DNA of 64,000 nucleotides from Sphingomonas_R arantia (GTDB lineage Bacteria > Pseudomonadota > Alphaproteobacteria > Sphingomonadales > Sphingomonadaceae): NCBI RefSeq assembly GCF_042682045.1, contig NZ_JBHUGS010000005.1, forward strand, positions 1 through 64,000, read 5' to 3'. Position 1 is the stretch's first letter. Every line of letters starts with the position of its first letter. The translations under genes were made by a program, and so were the position numbers. This document shows positions 53,173-61,841 of this stretch, piece by piece. The notes below the pieces were generated by a model. The model did no database searches. It worked only from the letters and a program-made list of their open reading frames with translations, and was not told the DNA's origin.

Positions 53173-54098
53173 CAGGCGGGGGCAAGCGCCGGTTCGGCGG
53201 GCGAAAGCGTCGGCCGCGTCGCCGCCGCCTGCTCGACCATCGCGATCACCTCGGCCCGGCGCGCCCCGACCAGCGGGTAACGCGGCGGCAGGACGCGCTC
53301 GGACCCGCGACCCATCACCTGCTCGGCCAGCTTGATCGACTGGACCAGGTCATGCTCGGCATCCAGGTGGAGCAGCGGCATGAACCAGCGATAGATCTCC
53401 ATCGCCTTGGCATGATCGCCGCGCTGGAACGCGTTGACCAGTTCGACGGATTCCCGCGGAAACGCGTTGGTCAGGCCGGAAACCCAGCCCTGCGCGCCGA
53501 GGAACAGCCCCTCCAGCGCGACGTCGTCGAGCCCGGCGAACAGCACGTAGCGATCGCCGAACGCATTCTTCACGTCGGAGAAACGGCGCGTGTCGGGCGC
53601 CGACTCCTTGACCGCGACGATGTTGGCAACGTCGACCAGTGCGGCCAGCACCTCGTTGTCGATCAGCGTGCGATAGGCGGGCGGGTTGTTGTACAACATG
53701 ATGGGCAGGCCGACCTGTTCGGCCACACCCCTGAAATGCAGCACCAGTTCGGCCGGCTTCGGCACATAGACCATCGGCGGCAACAGCATCAGGCCGTCCG
53801 CCCCGACCTTTTCCGCCGTCTGCGCATAACGGACCGCGCGGCGCGTATCATATTCCGAAACGCCGGTGATCACCGGCACACGGCCATGCACCGCCTCGAC
53901 GATCGCGGTCAGTATCTCGACCTTCTCGTCATAATCGAAGGAGTTGTTCTCGCCGACCGTGCCGAGTGCGATGACACCCGTCACGCCGTCGCGGATCAGA
54001 TCGTCGACGACACGTTGCGTGTCGCCCAGATCGACGGTCATGTCCTCGCGGATCTGCGTCGTGACGGCCGGAAACACGCCTTTCCATTCGACTGACAT
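53172..54098 (-). CDS. DHDPS-family lyase/deaminase (likely pyrroline-4-hydroxy-2-carboxylate deaminase)
   Basis: The 308-residue TIM-barrel protein has the Schiff-base Lys164 in IVAVKESAPD, Tyr136 in MLYNNPPAYR and GTVGENNS near residue 48, the class I aldolase signature of the DHDPS/NAL family. Family members in hydroxyproline operons turn pyrroline-4-hydroxy-2-carboxylate into alpha-ketoglutarate semialdehyde. The gene is co-transcribed with the epimerase and diverges from the FAD dehydrogenase, with an operator-like site between. The aldehyde dehydrogenase that would end the pathway is not in this window. Confidence 0.85.
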   Translation of the reverse strand: MSVEWKGVFPAVTTQIREDMTVDLGDTQRVVDDLIRDGVTGVIALGTVGENNSFDYDEKVEILTAIVEAVHGRVPVITGVSEYDTRRAVRYAQTAEKVGADGLMLLPPMVYVPKPAELVLHFRGVAEQVGLPIMLYNNPPAYRTLIDNEVLAALVDVANIVAVKESAPDTRRFSDVKNAFGDRYVLFAGLDDVALEGLFLGAQGWVSGLTNAFPRESVELVNAFQRGDHAKAMEIYRWFMPLLHLDAEHDLVQSIKLAEQVMGRGSERVLPPRYPLVGARRAEVIAMVEQAAATRPTLSPAEPALAPA

Positions 54099-54126
54099 TC
54101 GGTATCGACCTTCCTGTTTCTCAATC

Positions 54127-54141
54127 TATATACTGTATACG
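54127..54141. promoter_or_regulatory. GTATACGA-type operator candidate between divergent catabolic genes
   Basis: TATATACTGTATACG lies between the DHDPS-like (minus) and FAD-dehydrogenase (plus) genes. It holds the palindrome GTATAC and a TATAC direct repeat with a 2-base spacer. A similar site on the other strand (GTATAGTATACGATA, reverse of 61768-61782) lies before the GH127 gene. GTATAC-centred sites suit a GntR/FadR-type repressor; no such regulator gene is in the window. Confidence 0.55.
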
Positions 54142-54174
54142 AAAATCGCAGATACGGTGCAACAGGAGAATGAC

Positions 54175-55410
54175 GTGGGCGGGATCGGGATCGTGGGGGG
54201 CGGCATCGTCGGACTCAGCTGCGCACTCGCCATGCTCGATCGGGGGCGTGGCGTTACAGTGTTCGAACGCGCCGCCGATTACAACGCCGCATCCTGGGGA
54301 AATGCCGGTCATATCGCGGTCGAGCAGGTGGCACCGCTCGCCTCCCCCGCCGCGTTGCGGTCCGCGCCGTCGCGGCTGTTCGGCGTCGGCGGTGCTCTGG
54401 CGCTGCCGCCATCGATGATCGGGCGCTGGCTGCCGTTCGTCCTGCGCCTGGCCGGTGCGTCGACGCCCGGCCGCTTTGCCGCCGGAACAGCCGCGCTCAC
54501 GCCGCTGCTGGCCGGCGCCATGCCGGCCTGGCGCGATCTGGCGGCGGCGATCGGCACGCCGGACCTGCTGCGGGAGGATGGCCACATCGTCGTCTGGGAC
54601 ACGCCTGCGGCCGCCCGCCGCGGCCGCGAACGCTGGTCGCAAACCGTGATCGGCACGGCCCAGATCGTCGACGCCGAACCGGACATGCTGCAACGACTGG
54701 GCACCCTGACCGAACATGTCGGCGGCGCGATCCGCTTCACCGGCAGCGGACAGATTGCGGACCTCCGCCGGCTCGCCGTGGCGCTCGAGGCCGCGGTCGT
54801 GGCGCGGGGCGGCCGGATCGTCCGGCAGGATGTCCGGCTGATCGAGACCGCGGGACGGATCGCCGTCGCCGGGCATGATATCGATCAAGTCCTGGTGGCC
54901 GCGGGCGTGCGGTCGCGCGCGCTGCTCGAACCGCTCGGCTACCGCGTGCCGATGATCGCCGAGCGCGGCTATCATGTCCGGGCACGCGCCGATCGCTGGC
55001 CGGCGGACCTGCCGCCCGTCGTGTTCGAGGACCGATCGATGATCGTCTCGCGTTATGCCGACTGCGTTCAGGCGGCGAGCTTCGTCGAACTCGGCGACCC
55101 CGATGCGCCGGCCGATCCGCGCAAGTGGGAACGGCTGGAACAGCACGTCCGCACGCTCGGCCTTCCGATCGCGGGACCCTATGATCGCTGGATGGGCGCA
55201 CGTCCGACCCTGCCCGACTATCTCCCGGCCATCGGCCGCTCCACCCGACACGCCAACCTGATCTACGCGTTCGGGCACCAGCATCTCGGCCTGACGCTGG
55301 CGCCGGTGACCGCGCGACTGGTCGCCGCGCTGATGCTGGGGCAAACTTCTTCAATTCCGCTCGACCCGTTCGACCTCAACCGGTTCCGCAACACAGGACG
55401 TCACCCATGA
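54175..55410 (+). CDS. FAD-dependent D-amino acid/hydroxyproline dehydrogenase (DadA-like)
   Basis: The 411-residue protein starts with a dinucleotide fold GIGIVGGGIVGLSCALAMLDRG that binds FAD, and has the DadA-type WGNAGHI block near residue 42 and a C-terminal GARPTLPDYLPAIG and FGHQHLGLTLAPVTARL. This is the DAO family used for D-amino acid dehydrogenases. In this setting oxidation of cis-4-hydroxy-D-proline is the likely reaction. The GTG at 54175 has AGGAG six bases upstream and gives the normal N terminus. Its stop overlaps the M24 peptidase start (ATGA). Confidence 0.85.
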   Translation: MGGIGIVGGGIVGLSCALAMLDRGRGVTVFERAADYNAASWGNAGHIAVEQVAPLASPAALRSAPSRLFGVGGALALPPSMIGRWLPFVLRLAGASTPGRFAAGTAALTPLLAGAMPAWRDLAAAIGTPDLLREDGHIVVWDTPAAARRGRERWSQTVIGTAQIVDAEPDMLQRLGTLTEHVGGAIRFTGSGQIADLRRLAVALEAAVVARGGRIVRQDVRLIETAGRIAVAGHDIDQVLVAAGVRSRALLEPLGYRVPMIAERGYHVRARADRWPADLPPVVFEDRSMIVSRYADCVQAASFVELGDPDAPADPRKWERLEQHVRTLGLPIAGPYDRWMGARPTLPDYLPAIGRSTRHANLIYAFGHQHLGLTLAPVTARLVAALMLGQTSSIPLDPFDLNRFRNTGRHP

Positions 55411-56582
55411 CCATCGGCGGATCCACTGTCGCGCGCGAACTGGCGAGCCTTCACGCCTGGCCAACGCCCGCACCGCGCATCGCCGCGGCCGAACGCACGG
55501 CACGCCTCGCCAAGGCCCGCGCGCTGACGGAGGCCGCAGGCGCAACCGCGATCCTGATCGGCGCGGGGCCGAGCCTGCGGTATTTCACCGGCCTCCCCTG
55601 GCACGCGACCGAGCGGCTGGTCGCGCTTCTGCTCCCGGTAACCGGTCAGCCGATCCTGATCTGCCCACGCTTCGAACAGGGTTCGCTGGAGGCCGGACTC
55701 GAAATCGACGCGGACCTCCGCCTCTGGGAGGAGGACGAAAGCCCCTACGCACTGGTCGCCGATGCGATCGCGGGCCGGTTGCTGTTCGATCCGCAACTCC
55801 CCTACGGCATGGCGTCCGCACTGGCCGCCACCGGCCTCACGCTCGGCGATGGCGGCTCGGTCGTCGACACCTGTCGCATGATCAAGAGCCCGGCCGAACT
55901 CGCGTTGCTGACGCAGGCCAAGGCGATGACGCTCGAAGTCCAGCGCCGCGCCGCCCGCATCCTCCACCCCGGCGTCGCCGCCAGCACCGTCATACGCTTC
56001 ATCGACGAGGCGCACCGCGCGATCGGCGCGTCAGGCTCGTACTTCTGCGCGGTCCAGTTCGGTCGCGCGACCGCATTCCCGCACGGCCTGCCCGGCGATC
56101 AGCGGCTGGAGGGGGACCAGCTTGTGCTGATCGACACCGGCTGCCAGGTCGAGGGCTATCATTCCGACATCACCCGCACCTACGCGTTCGGCAATGTCGG
56201 CGATGAGGCACGCGCGATCTGGGATGTCGAACATGCCGCGCAGGCCGCGGCCTTCGCGGCGGTCCGGCCCGGCGTCCCGTGCGAAGCGGTCGATGCCGCC
56301 GCCCGCGCGGTGCTGGAGAAAGCCGACCTCGGCCCAGACTACCGCCTCCCCGGCCTGCCGCACCGCACCGGCCACGGCATCGGCCTTTCGATCCATGAGC
56401 CCGCCTATCTCGTCCGCGGTGACCGGACGCCGCTTGCCCCCGGCATGTGCTTCTCGAACGAACCGATGATCGTCGTGCCCGACCGCTTCGGTATCCGGCT
56501 GGAGGATCATTTCCACGTCACCGAAACCGGTGCAGCCTGGTTTACCGAGCCGCAGCCGTCGATCGACCGCCCCTTCGGCTAG
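55407..56582 (+). CDS. M24-family Xaa-Pro peptidase/creatinase-like hydrolase
   Basis: The 391-residue protein has an N-terminal creatinase-type domain and a C-terminal pita-bread metallopeptidase domain. All five metal ligands can be seen: Asp243 in LIDTGCQ, Asp254 in YHSDITRTY, His323 in HRTGHGIGLSIHE, Glu352 in SNEPM and Glu366 in RLEDHFHV. Such enzymes cleave X-Pro dipeptides (prolidase) or N-terminal X-Pro bonds. Coupled to the hydroxyproline dehydrogenase, it could free proline or hydroxyproline from peptides. It converges with the DUF885 gene. Confidence 0.88.
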   Translation: MTIGGSTVARELASLHAWPTPAPRIAAAERTARLAKARALTEAAGATAILIGAGPSLRYFTGLPWHATERLVALLLPVTGQPILICPRFEQGSLEAGLEIDADLRLWEEDESPYALVADAIAGRLLFDPQLPYGMASALAATGLTLGDGGSVVDTCRMIKSPAELALLTQAKAMTLEVQRRAARILHPGVAASTVIRFIDEAHRAIGASGSYFCAVQFGRATAFPHGLPGDQRLEGDQLVLIDTGCQVEGYHSDITRTYAFGNVGDEARAIWDVEHAAQAAAFAAVRPGVPCEAVDAAARAVLEKADLGPDYRLPGLPHRTGHGIGLSIHEPAYLVRGDRTPLAPGMCFSNEPMIVVPDRFGIRLEDHFHVTETGAAWFTEPQPSIDRPFG

Positions 56583-56591
56583 CGGCCAATC

Positions 56592-58358
56592 TCACTCCTC
56601 GTCGGGATAAGGCCCCTTGCCGCCCGCCGCGATCAACGCATCGGTCCGCGCCTGGATCACCGGCACCGGCACCGATCCCATCTCCAGCATCGCGTCGTGG
56701 AAGGCGCGGATGTTGAACTTCGCCCCCAGTGCGTCCTGCGCCTTCTTGCGCGCCGCCTGGAACGCCATCTGCCCCATATAATAGGACAGCGCCTGACCCG
56801 GCCACGCGATGTAGCGATCCACCTCGGTCTCGATCTCATGATCCGACAGCGCGGTGTTGTCGTGCAGATAATTCTGCGCTTGTTTCCGGCTCCAGCCCTT
56901 GGCGTGGATGCCGGTATCGACCACCAGCCGCGCCGCGCGCCACGCCTGGTAGCTCAGCATCCCGAACAGGTCGTACGGCGTCTCGTACATCCCCATGTCC
57001 TCGCCCAGCGTCTCGCAATACAGCGCCCAGCCCTCGCCATAGACCGACAGGTAGGTGTCGCGCCGGAACGCCGGCAGCGTCTTGTTCTCGGCAGCCAGCG
57101 GCATCTGGAACGCGTGGCCCGGCGCGCTTTCGTGCAGCGTCAGCGCGACCTGCGAGTAAAATGGCCGCGACGGCAGCGCATAGGTGTTGACCAGGTAGAT
57201 CCCCGGCCCGCCGCGCCCCCCGGTGTAGAACGGCGCGATATCGGCCGGCACCGGCTTGATCGCGAACCGGCTGCGCGGCAGGTGGCCGAACCACTGCGAC
57301 GCCTTGCCGTCGAACGTCTTGGCAATCCACGCCGCGCGGTACAGCAGCTCGTTCGGCGTCTTGGGGTAGAATATCGGATCGGTGCGCAGGTGGTTGAAGA
57401 ACGCCTGCAGATCGCCCTGGAACTTCACGCTCCGCATCACGCCGTCCATCCGCGCGCGGATCTTGGCGACCTCGGCAAGCCCCAGCGCGTGAACCTGGTC
57501 GGGCGTCAGGTCCTCCGTCGTATATTCGCGGATCTTCGACTGATAATAGGCCTTCCCGTCGGGCAGGTCGTACGCGGCCAGCGTCTGGCGCGCATGCGGG
57601 ATATAGTCGGTGCGCAGGAACGCGAGCAGCGCCGTATAGGCCGGGACGACAGCCTGCGAAATCGCCGCCGTCCCCTCCGCCCTGAGCGCCGCCTGATCCG
57701 CCGCGGAGATGGTCGATGGGAACGTCTTGAACGGTTCGTAGAACGGCGAATCCTGCGGCGTCTTCGCCTCCGCCACCTGCGCGACGCCCGTGTCGCGCCC
57801 GGTCAACGTCACGCGCGCCGGCGTGAAGCCCCGCGCCAGCCCGGCGCGCATGTTCCCGGTTTGCTGCGCGAAGTAACGCGGGATCTGGCGCATCACGGCG
57901 ATATAGTCGCGATACTCCTTTACCGACTTGAAGTTGCCGCGCGCGCCCTCCGCCACGTCGCCCCAGAAACTCGTGTCCGCGGTCAGCGGCTTTTCATAGT
58001 CGCGGTAACGTTGCTCGGCGAGCAGCGCATCGATCTGCTGCGCATAGACCGCATAGTTGACGCGGTTCGCAGGCGACAGGCTGGCCGGCGCGATCGCCGC
58101 CAGTTGCCGCGAAACGTCCGTCCAGCGCGCAAGCCGCTCCGCCTGTGCCGCCGGCCCGACATCGGGCAGCTGCGGCGGCGCGTTCGGCGTGTCCTCGCCT
58201 TGCGCCATCTGGCGTTGCCGCCACGCATATTCCGCGGTGTAGAGCGCCTCGAACCGCGCATCGGCGGACGTCGCCGCCGCCGCTCGTGGCGGTGCAGCAG
58301 CCACCGCACCGACCGCGGCCGAACCCAGCGCCAGCGACAGGATCAGGGCCTTCATCAT
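56592..58358 (-). CDS. DUF885-family exported metallopeptidase-like protein
   Basis: The 588-residue protein has a Sec signal (MMKALILSLALGSAAVGAVAAA) and the DUF885 motif HESAPGHAFQ at residues 409-418, where His409, Glu410 and His415 form an HExxPGH zinc site. The EGWALYCETLGEDMGMY segment follows and supplies a further ligand. DUF885 proteins resemble M3/M32-type peptidases. Its ATG overlaps the stop of the Ldh_2 gene (ATGA), so it is the last gene of a three-gene operon beginning with GH127. It may split peptides released from glycoproteins in the periplasm. Confidence 0.85.
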   Translation of the reverse strand: MMKALILSLALGSAAVGAVAAAPPRAAAATSADARFEALYTAEYAWRQRQMAQGEDTPNAPPQLPDVGPAAQAERLARWTDVSRQLAAIAPASLSPANRVNYAVYAQQIDALLAEQRYRDYEKPLTADTSFWGDVAEGARGNFKSVKEYRDYIAVMRQIPRYFAQQTGNMRAGLARGFTPARVTLTGRDTGVAQVAEAKTPQDSPFYEPFKTFPSTISAADQAALRAEGTAAISQAVVPAYTALLAFLRTDYIPHARQTLAAYDLPDGKAYYQSKIREYTTEDLTPDQVHALGLAEVAKIRARMDGVMRSVKFQGDLQAFFNHLRTDPIFYPKTPNELLYRAAWIAKTFDGKASQWFGHLPRSRFAIKPVPADIAPFYTGGRGGPGIYLVNTYALPSRPFYSQVALTLHESAPGHAFQMPLAAENKTLPAFRRDTYLSVYGEGWALYCETLGEDMGMYETPYDLFGMLSYQAWRAARLVVDTGIHAKGWSRKQAQNYLHDNTALSDHEIETEVDRYIAWPGQALSYYMGQMAFQAARKKAQDALGAKFNIRAFHDAMLEMGSVPVPVIQARTDALIAAGGKGPYPDEE

Positions 58359-59377
58359 ACTTCTCCCGGTATCAGCGCCAGAATCTCGCGGTGCAGCGCG
58401 CCCGGTACGACCACGCCCTCGGCCAGACTCCGCTCCCGCGCCGCGTAACGCCGCTGCGACGGCAGCCGCGCGCCCTGCGCCTCGATCGCCGCGAACATCG
58501 CCTCGGCGCGTCCCAGATGCTCGGCCGCCGCATCGCCCAGGAACCCGGCCGGATCGATCGCGATGATCAGCTCACCGCCGATCGGCGATCCGCCGCGACC
58601 CGCATCGGCGTCGATCGACTCCCGGCTGGTCATGTCGCCGATCAACGGCCCGGCGAGCAGTTCGACCATCGCCGCCAGCGCGGAGCCCTTGTGCCCGCCG
58701 AACGTCCGCATCGCGCCGTCCAGCACCGCCGCCGCATCGGTCGTCGGTTGCCCTTCGGCGTCGTACCCCCAGTCGTCCGGCACCGGCTTGCCCGCCCGCC
58801 GGTGCAGCTCGATCTCACCGCGCGCCACCGCACTCGTCGCGAAGTCGAACACGAACGGATGACCGCCCGGCCGCGGCCAGCCGAACGCGATCGGGTTGGT
58901 CCCGAACACCGGCTGCGTGCCCCCGGCCGGCGCGACCCAGGCATGGCTCGGCGTCACCGCGATCGCGACCAGCCCGTCCTCCGCCAGCGCCTCCACCTCG
59001 GGCCACAACGCCGCGAAATGGACCACGTTGTTCAGCGCCAGTGCCGCGATCCCATACTCCCGCGCCTTCCGCGCCAGCACCGGCCGCCCGCGTTCGAACG
59101 CCAGCTGCGCGAACCCGCCGCCGCCCTCGACGCGGACCAGCGCGCGCGCCGGCTCGCTCAACACCGGCTTCGCATCGACCACAACGACACCCCTGGCGAT
59201 GCTGTTCGCCGCAACGAGCAGCCGGTAGACGCCGTGGCTCCTGCACCCGTCGCGCTCGCCCGCGACCATCGTCTCGGCCACCGCATCGGCATGGTCGGGC
59301 GCCAGACCCGCCCCGCGCAGCACCGTCCGCGCCAGCGTCCGCACGTCGTCGAGCGTCATCCGTACGTCGTCGCTCAC
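58355..59377 (-). CDS. Ldh_2/MDH2-family oxidoreductase (likely pyrroline-2-carboxylate reductase type)
   Basis: The 340-residue protein belongs to the NAD(P)H-dependent malate/L-lactate dehydrogenase-like fold, not the Rossmann LDHs. Family motifs are ERDGCRSHGVYRL near residue 40, NVVHFAALWPEVEALAEDGLVAIA, GTNPIAFGWPR and GGHKGSALAAMVELLAGPL. Members near proline racemase-like genes reduce pyrroline-2-carboxylate to L-proline in the trans-3-hydroxyproline pathway. It is coupled by ATGA overlaps to GH127 before it and DUF885 after it. The substrate assignment is by context; malate- or ureidoglycolate-type activity cannot be excluded. Confidence 0.8.
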   Translation of the reverse strand: MSDDVRMTLDDVRTLARTVLRGAGLAPDHADAVAETMVAGERDGCRSHGVYRLLVAANSIARGVVVVDAKPVLSEPARALVRVEGGGGFAQLAFERGRPVLARKAREYGIAALALNNVVHFAALWPEVEALAEDGLVAIAVTPSHAWVAPAGGTQPVFGTNPIAFGWPRPGGHPFVFDFATSAVARGEIELHRRAGKPVPDDWGYDAEGQPTTDAAAVLDGAMRTFGGHKGSALAAMVELLAGPLIGDMTSRESIDADAGRGGSPIGGELIIAIDPAGFLGDAAAEHLGRAEAMFAAIEAQGARLPSQRRYAARERSLAEGVVVPGALHREILALIPGEV

Positions 59378-61749
59378 GCCGTCGCGCCCGGCTTGACGGT
59401 GATCATCCGCGCACCGAACACCGGCCCGGCGGACGACCGGTCATGCGGCACGAACCGCACCTTCACGCTCGCCTTCCCCTTCGTCAGCCCGATCGGCAGC
59501 GGGTAGTCGACGTCGAAGAACTTGCCTGGCCGGTCCGCCTCCAGATGCTGCGTCGCCACCTTCACATTGTCGACCAGGATATCGAAATCCCGCGCCCGCT
59601 CGTCGCCCCAATAGGTCGCCTGCAACGCCAGCGGACCGGGCCGCGTCTTCATCGTGAATTCGAAGAAACCACCCGACCGCGCATCGCGCCCGTTCCGCCC
59701 GCGATAGCTGACCGGGTAGGAGATTTCAGACGTCAGCGCATGGTCGCGCTCCGGCTGCATCTCGCCTAGATGCATCACGTCGACCGACCGCGCGGCAATG
59801 TCCTTCAAACGCGCCTGCTCGGTCCGGAACGCCGCCTCCTCGGTCTTCCACGCCGCCTCGCTGAACCGCTTGAAATACACCGCGCTGCGCCGCTCATACT
59901 GGCTGTAGAACGGCACGAAGTTCAGGTCCCCCGGCCGGATGATCCCGCGCGTGGCGTAGGTCGCGCGATCGGCCGCGGTGGGCGTAAAGGCCGCAAGCAG
60001 GTCCGCCCCCACCATCGCCGGGTCCGCCTGCTCCCATTTCGCTTCGTTCGGGCCAAGGTCCGCCGCCAGCACCATCGGCCCGCGCAGCACCGCGACCGTG
60101 TCCGCATCGCCCGGCGCACTTTCCAGCCGCAGGTCGAGCGGCACGGTCAGCGCCACGACATCGCCCGCCTTCCACCGCCGATCGACGATCGCATAGCCCT
60201 TCGCCATCGTCGGCTCGACCGCCGCACCGTTGACCGTCACCGTCGCGCCATCCCCCGCCCAGCCCGGCACGCGCAGCGCGATCGCGAAACGCCCCGGCTT
60301 GCCCAGCTTCGTCAGCGTCAGCCGCGACTCCGGCTCGAACGGATAGCGCGTCTCCAGCGTCAGCACTGCGGCCCGCGCCTTCCACCGCGCTTCGGCGGGA
60401 ATGTACAGGTTGACCAGCAACGTCGTGCCGCCCTCCCAGAAGATCGCCTCGCCATGCTTGGCGTGGCTCTCCATCCCCGATCCGACGCAGCACCAGAAGA
60501 CGTCGTCCGCCGGCGTCGAATAGCTGCGCGGCGCCCCGGTCATCAGCGGGGTCATATAGCTGAAACCGGCATTCTTCGGATCCTGCGCGGCCATCACATG
60601 GTTCAGGTGCGCGCGTTCGTAATAGTCGAACAGCGCACCGTCCGGCTCCCAACCATACAGATGCTGCGTCAGCTTCAGCATGTTGTACGTGTTGCAATGC
60701 TCGCACGTCTGCTCGGTGATGTGCGTGGCGATGCTGTCCGGTTCGGTGAAATATTCCCGGTCGGCATTGCCGCCGATGACGTAGCTGTGATGCTGCGTCA
60801 CCGTCTTCCAGAAGAACCGCGCGGCGTCGGCTGGCGGCTGCTTTCCGTTCAGTTCGTGGATCCGCGCCAGCCCGACCACCTTCGGCACCTGCGTATTGGC
60901 GTGGAAATTGGCCAGCTTGTCCTGCCCCGCCACCATCGGATCGAGCATCTTCCGGTCGTACAGCCGCTCCGCCACGACGAGCCACCGCCGGTCGCCGGTG
61001 CGCGCCGACAGTTCGGCATAGCTCTCGTTCAAACCGCCATATTCGCAACCCAGCAACGTCTGCATCTGCGCATCGTCAAGCGCCGCGAACACCTTCTCGA
61101 AATACGTTGCCAGCCCCGTCGCGACGGTCAGCGCCTGCGTGTTCCCCCACGCGCCGTGGACGTCGAGCAACCCGGCGAACACCTTGTGGACGGTATAGAG
61201 CGGCGACCAGGAGCCGTTCAGATCGAACCCGCCCCACTTGATCTCGCCGCGCATCACTTCGGGGAAGATCTCCTCCCCGTCGACGATCGTCCCGTCCTTT
61301 CGCTTGCGGCCGAGCGCCCCGACATAACCGGTGCCGCGCTTGGCCTGCGCCCGCGCCAGTTCGGCGACGATATAGTCGGCACGCCGGCGGCACTCCTGAT
61401 CGCCGGTCTGCGCATGCATCAGCACCAGCGCGGTCAGGTAATGGCCCAGCGTATGTCCGGCGATCGTGTCGCTTTCCCACCCGCCATAGATCGGTGCCTT
61501 GGCCGGCAGCCCGGCATAGACCATGAAGTTGTGCAGCAACCGATCCGCACTCAGCCGCAGCAGGTAGGTCCGGTTGACCTCCACCGCCGTCGCGTAGGGG
61601 GACGGCCGCAACCGCACCGCCGACAGCGGCAGCGGCGTCGGCCGCGCGGGCAACGCCGTCGCCGGCGCGCGTCCGATCGCCTGTTCGCTTGCCGACAACA
61701 GCGCCACCGCCGTCGTCCCCATCAATACGTCCCGGCGGTTTGCGAACAT
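59374..61749 (-). CDS. Tat-exported GH127-family glycoside hydrolase (beta-L-arabinofuranosidase-like)
   Basis: The ~791-residue protein has a twin-arginine signal (NRRDVLMGTTAVALLSA) and the GH127/DUF1680 (alpha/alpha)6-barrel pattern: WESDTIAGHTLGHYLTALVLMHAQTGD, GWEPDGALFDYYERAHLNHVMA and the cysteine-containing active-site region (CEHCNTYNMLK, FWCCVGSGMES), as in HypBA1-type beta-L-arabinofuranosidases that use a Cys nucleophile with zinc. These cut arabinose from hydroxyproline-linked arabinans of plant extensins. GGAGGGGAA precedes the ATG at 61749. The gene leads an operon with the Ldh_2 and DUF885 genes. Confidence 0.85.
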   Translation of the reverse strand: MFANRRDVLMGTTAVALLSASEQAIGRAPATALPARPTPLPLSAVRLRPSPYATAVEVNRTYLLRLSADRLLHNFMVYAGLPAKAPIYGGWESDTIAGHTLGHYLTALVLMHAQTGDQECRRRADYIVAELARAQAKRGTGYVGALGRKRKDGTIVDGEEIFPEVMRGEIKWGGFDLNGSWSPLYTVHKVFAGLLDVHGAWGNTQALTVATGLATYFEKVFAALDDAQMQTLLGCEYGGLNESYAELSARTGDRRWLVVAERLYDRKMLDPMVAGQDKLANFHANTQVPKVVGLARIHELNGKQPPADAARFFWKTVTQHHSYVIGGNADREYFTEPDSIATHITEQTCEHCNTYNMLKLTQHLYGWEPDGALFDYYERAHLNHVMAAQDPKNAGFSYMTPLMTGAPRSYSTPADDVFWCCVGSGMESHAKHGEAIFWEGGTTLLVNLYIPAEARWKARAAVLTLETRYPFEPESRLTLTKLGKPGRFAIALRVPGWAGDGATVTVNGAAVEPTMAKGYAIVDRRWKAGDVVALTVPLDLRLESAPGDADTVAVLRGPMVLAADLGPNEAKWEQADPAMVGADLLAAFTPTAADRATYATRGIIRPGDLNFVPFYSQYERRSAVYFKRFSEAAWKTEEAAFRTEQARLKDIAARSVDVMHLGEMQPERDHALTSEISYPVSYRGRNGRDARSGGFFEFTMKTRPGPLALQATYWGDERARDFDILVDNVKVATQHLEADRPGKFFDVDYPLPIGLTKGKASVKVRFVPHDRSSAGPVFGARMITVKPGATA

Positions 61750-61767
61750 CTTCCCCTCCATTCGGAT

Positions 61768-61782
61768 ATCGTATACTATACT
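61768..61782. promoter_or_regulatory. GTATACGA-type operator candidate before GH127 and DUF5695 genes
   Basis: Reading the minus strand, GTATAGTATACGATA lies 19-33 bases before the GH127 ATG and in the shared 92-base divergent region. It matches the 54127-54141 site (TATA..GTATACGA.A). This would place GH127, Ldh_2, DUF885 and DUF5695 genes under the same regulator as the hydroxyproline genes. Confidence 0.55.
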
Positions 61783-61841
61783 TTGAGAAGAGTGGCGCAA
61801 GTGTCATCTCGCATCCCCCGTCGAGCCGAGCGAGCCCCATC

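Noticed and set aside
56697..58448. 583-codon plus-strand frame opposite the DUF885 gene
   Set aside because: Arg-rich composition without motifs, opposite a gene with a signal peptide and zinc motif.
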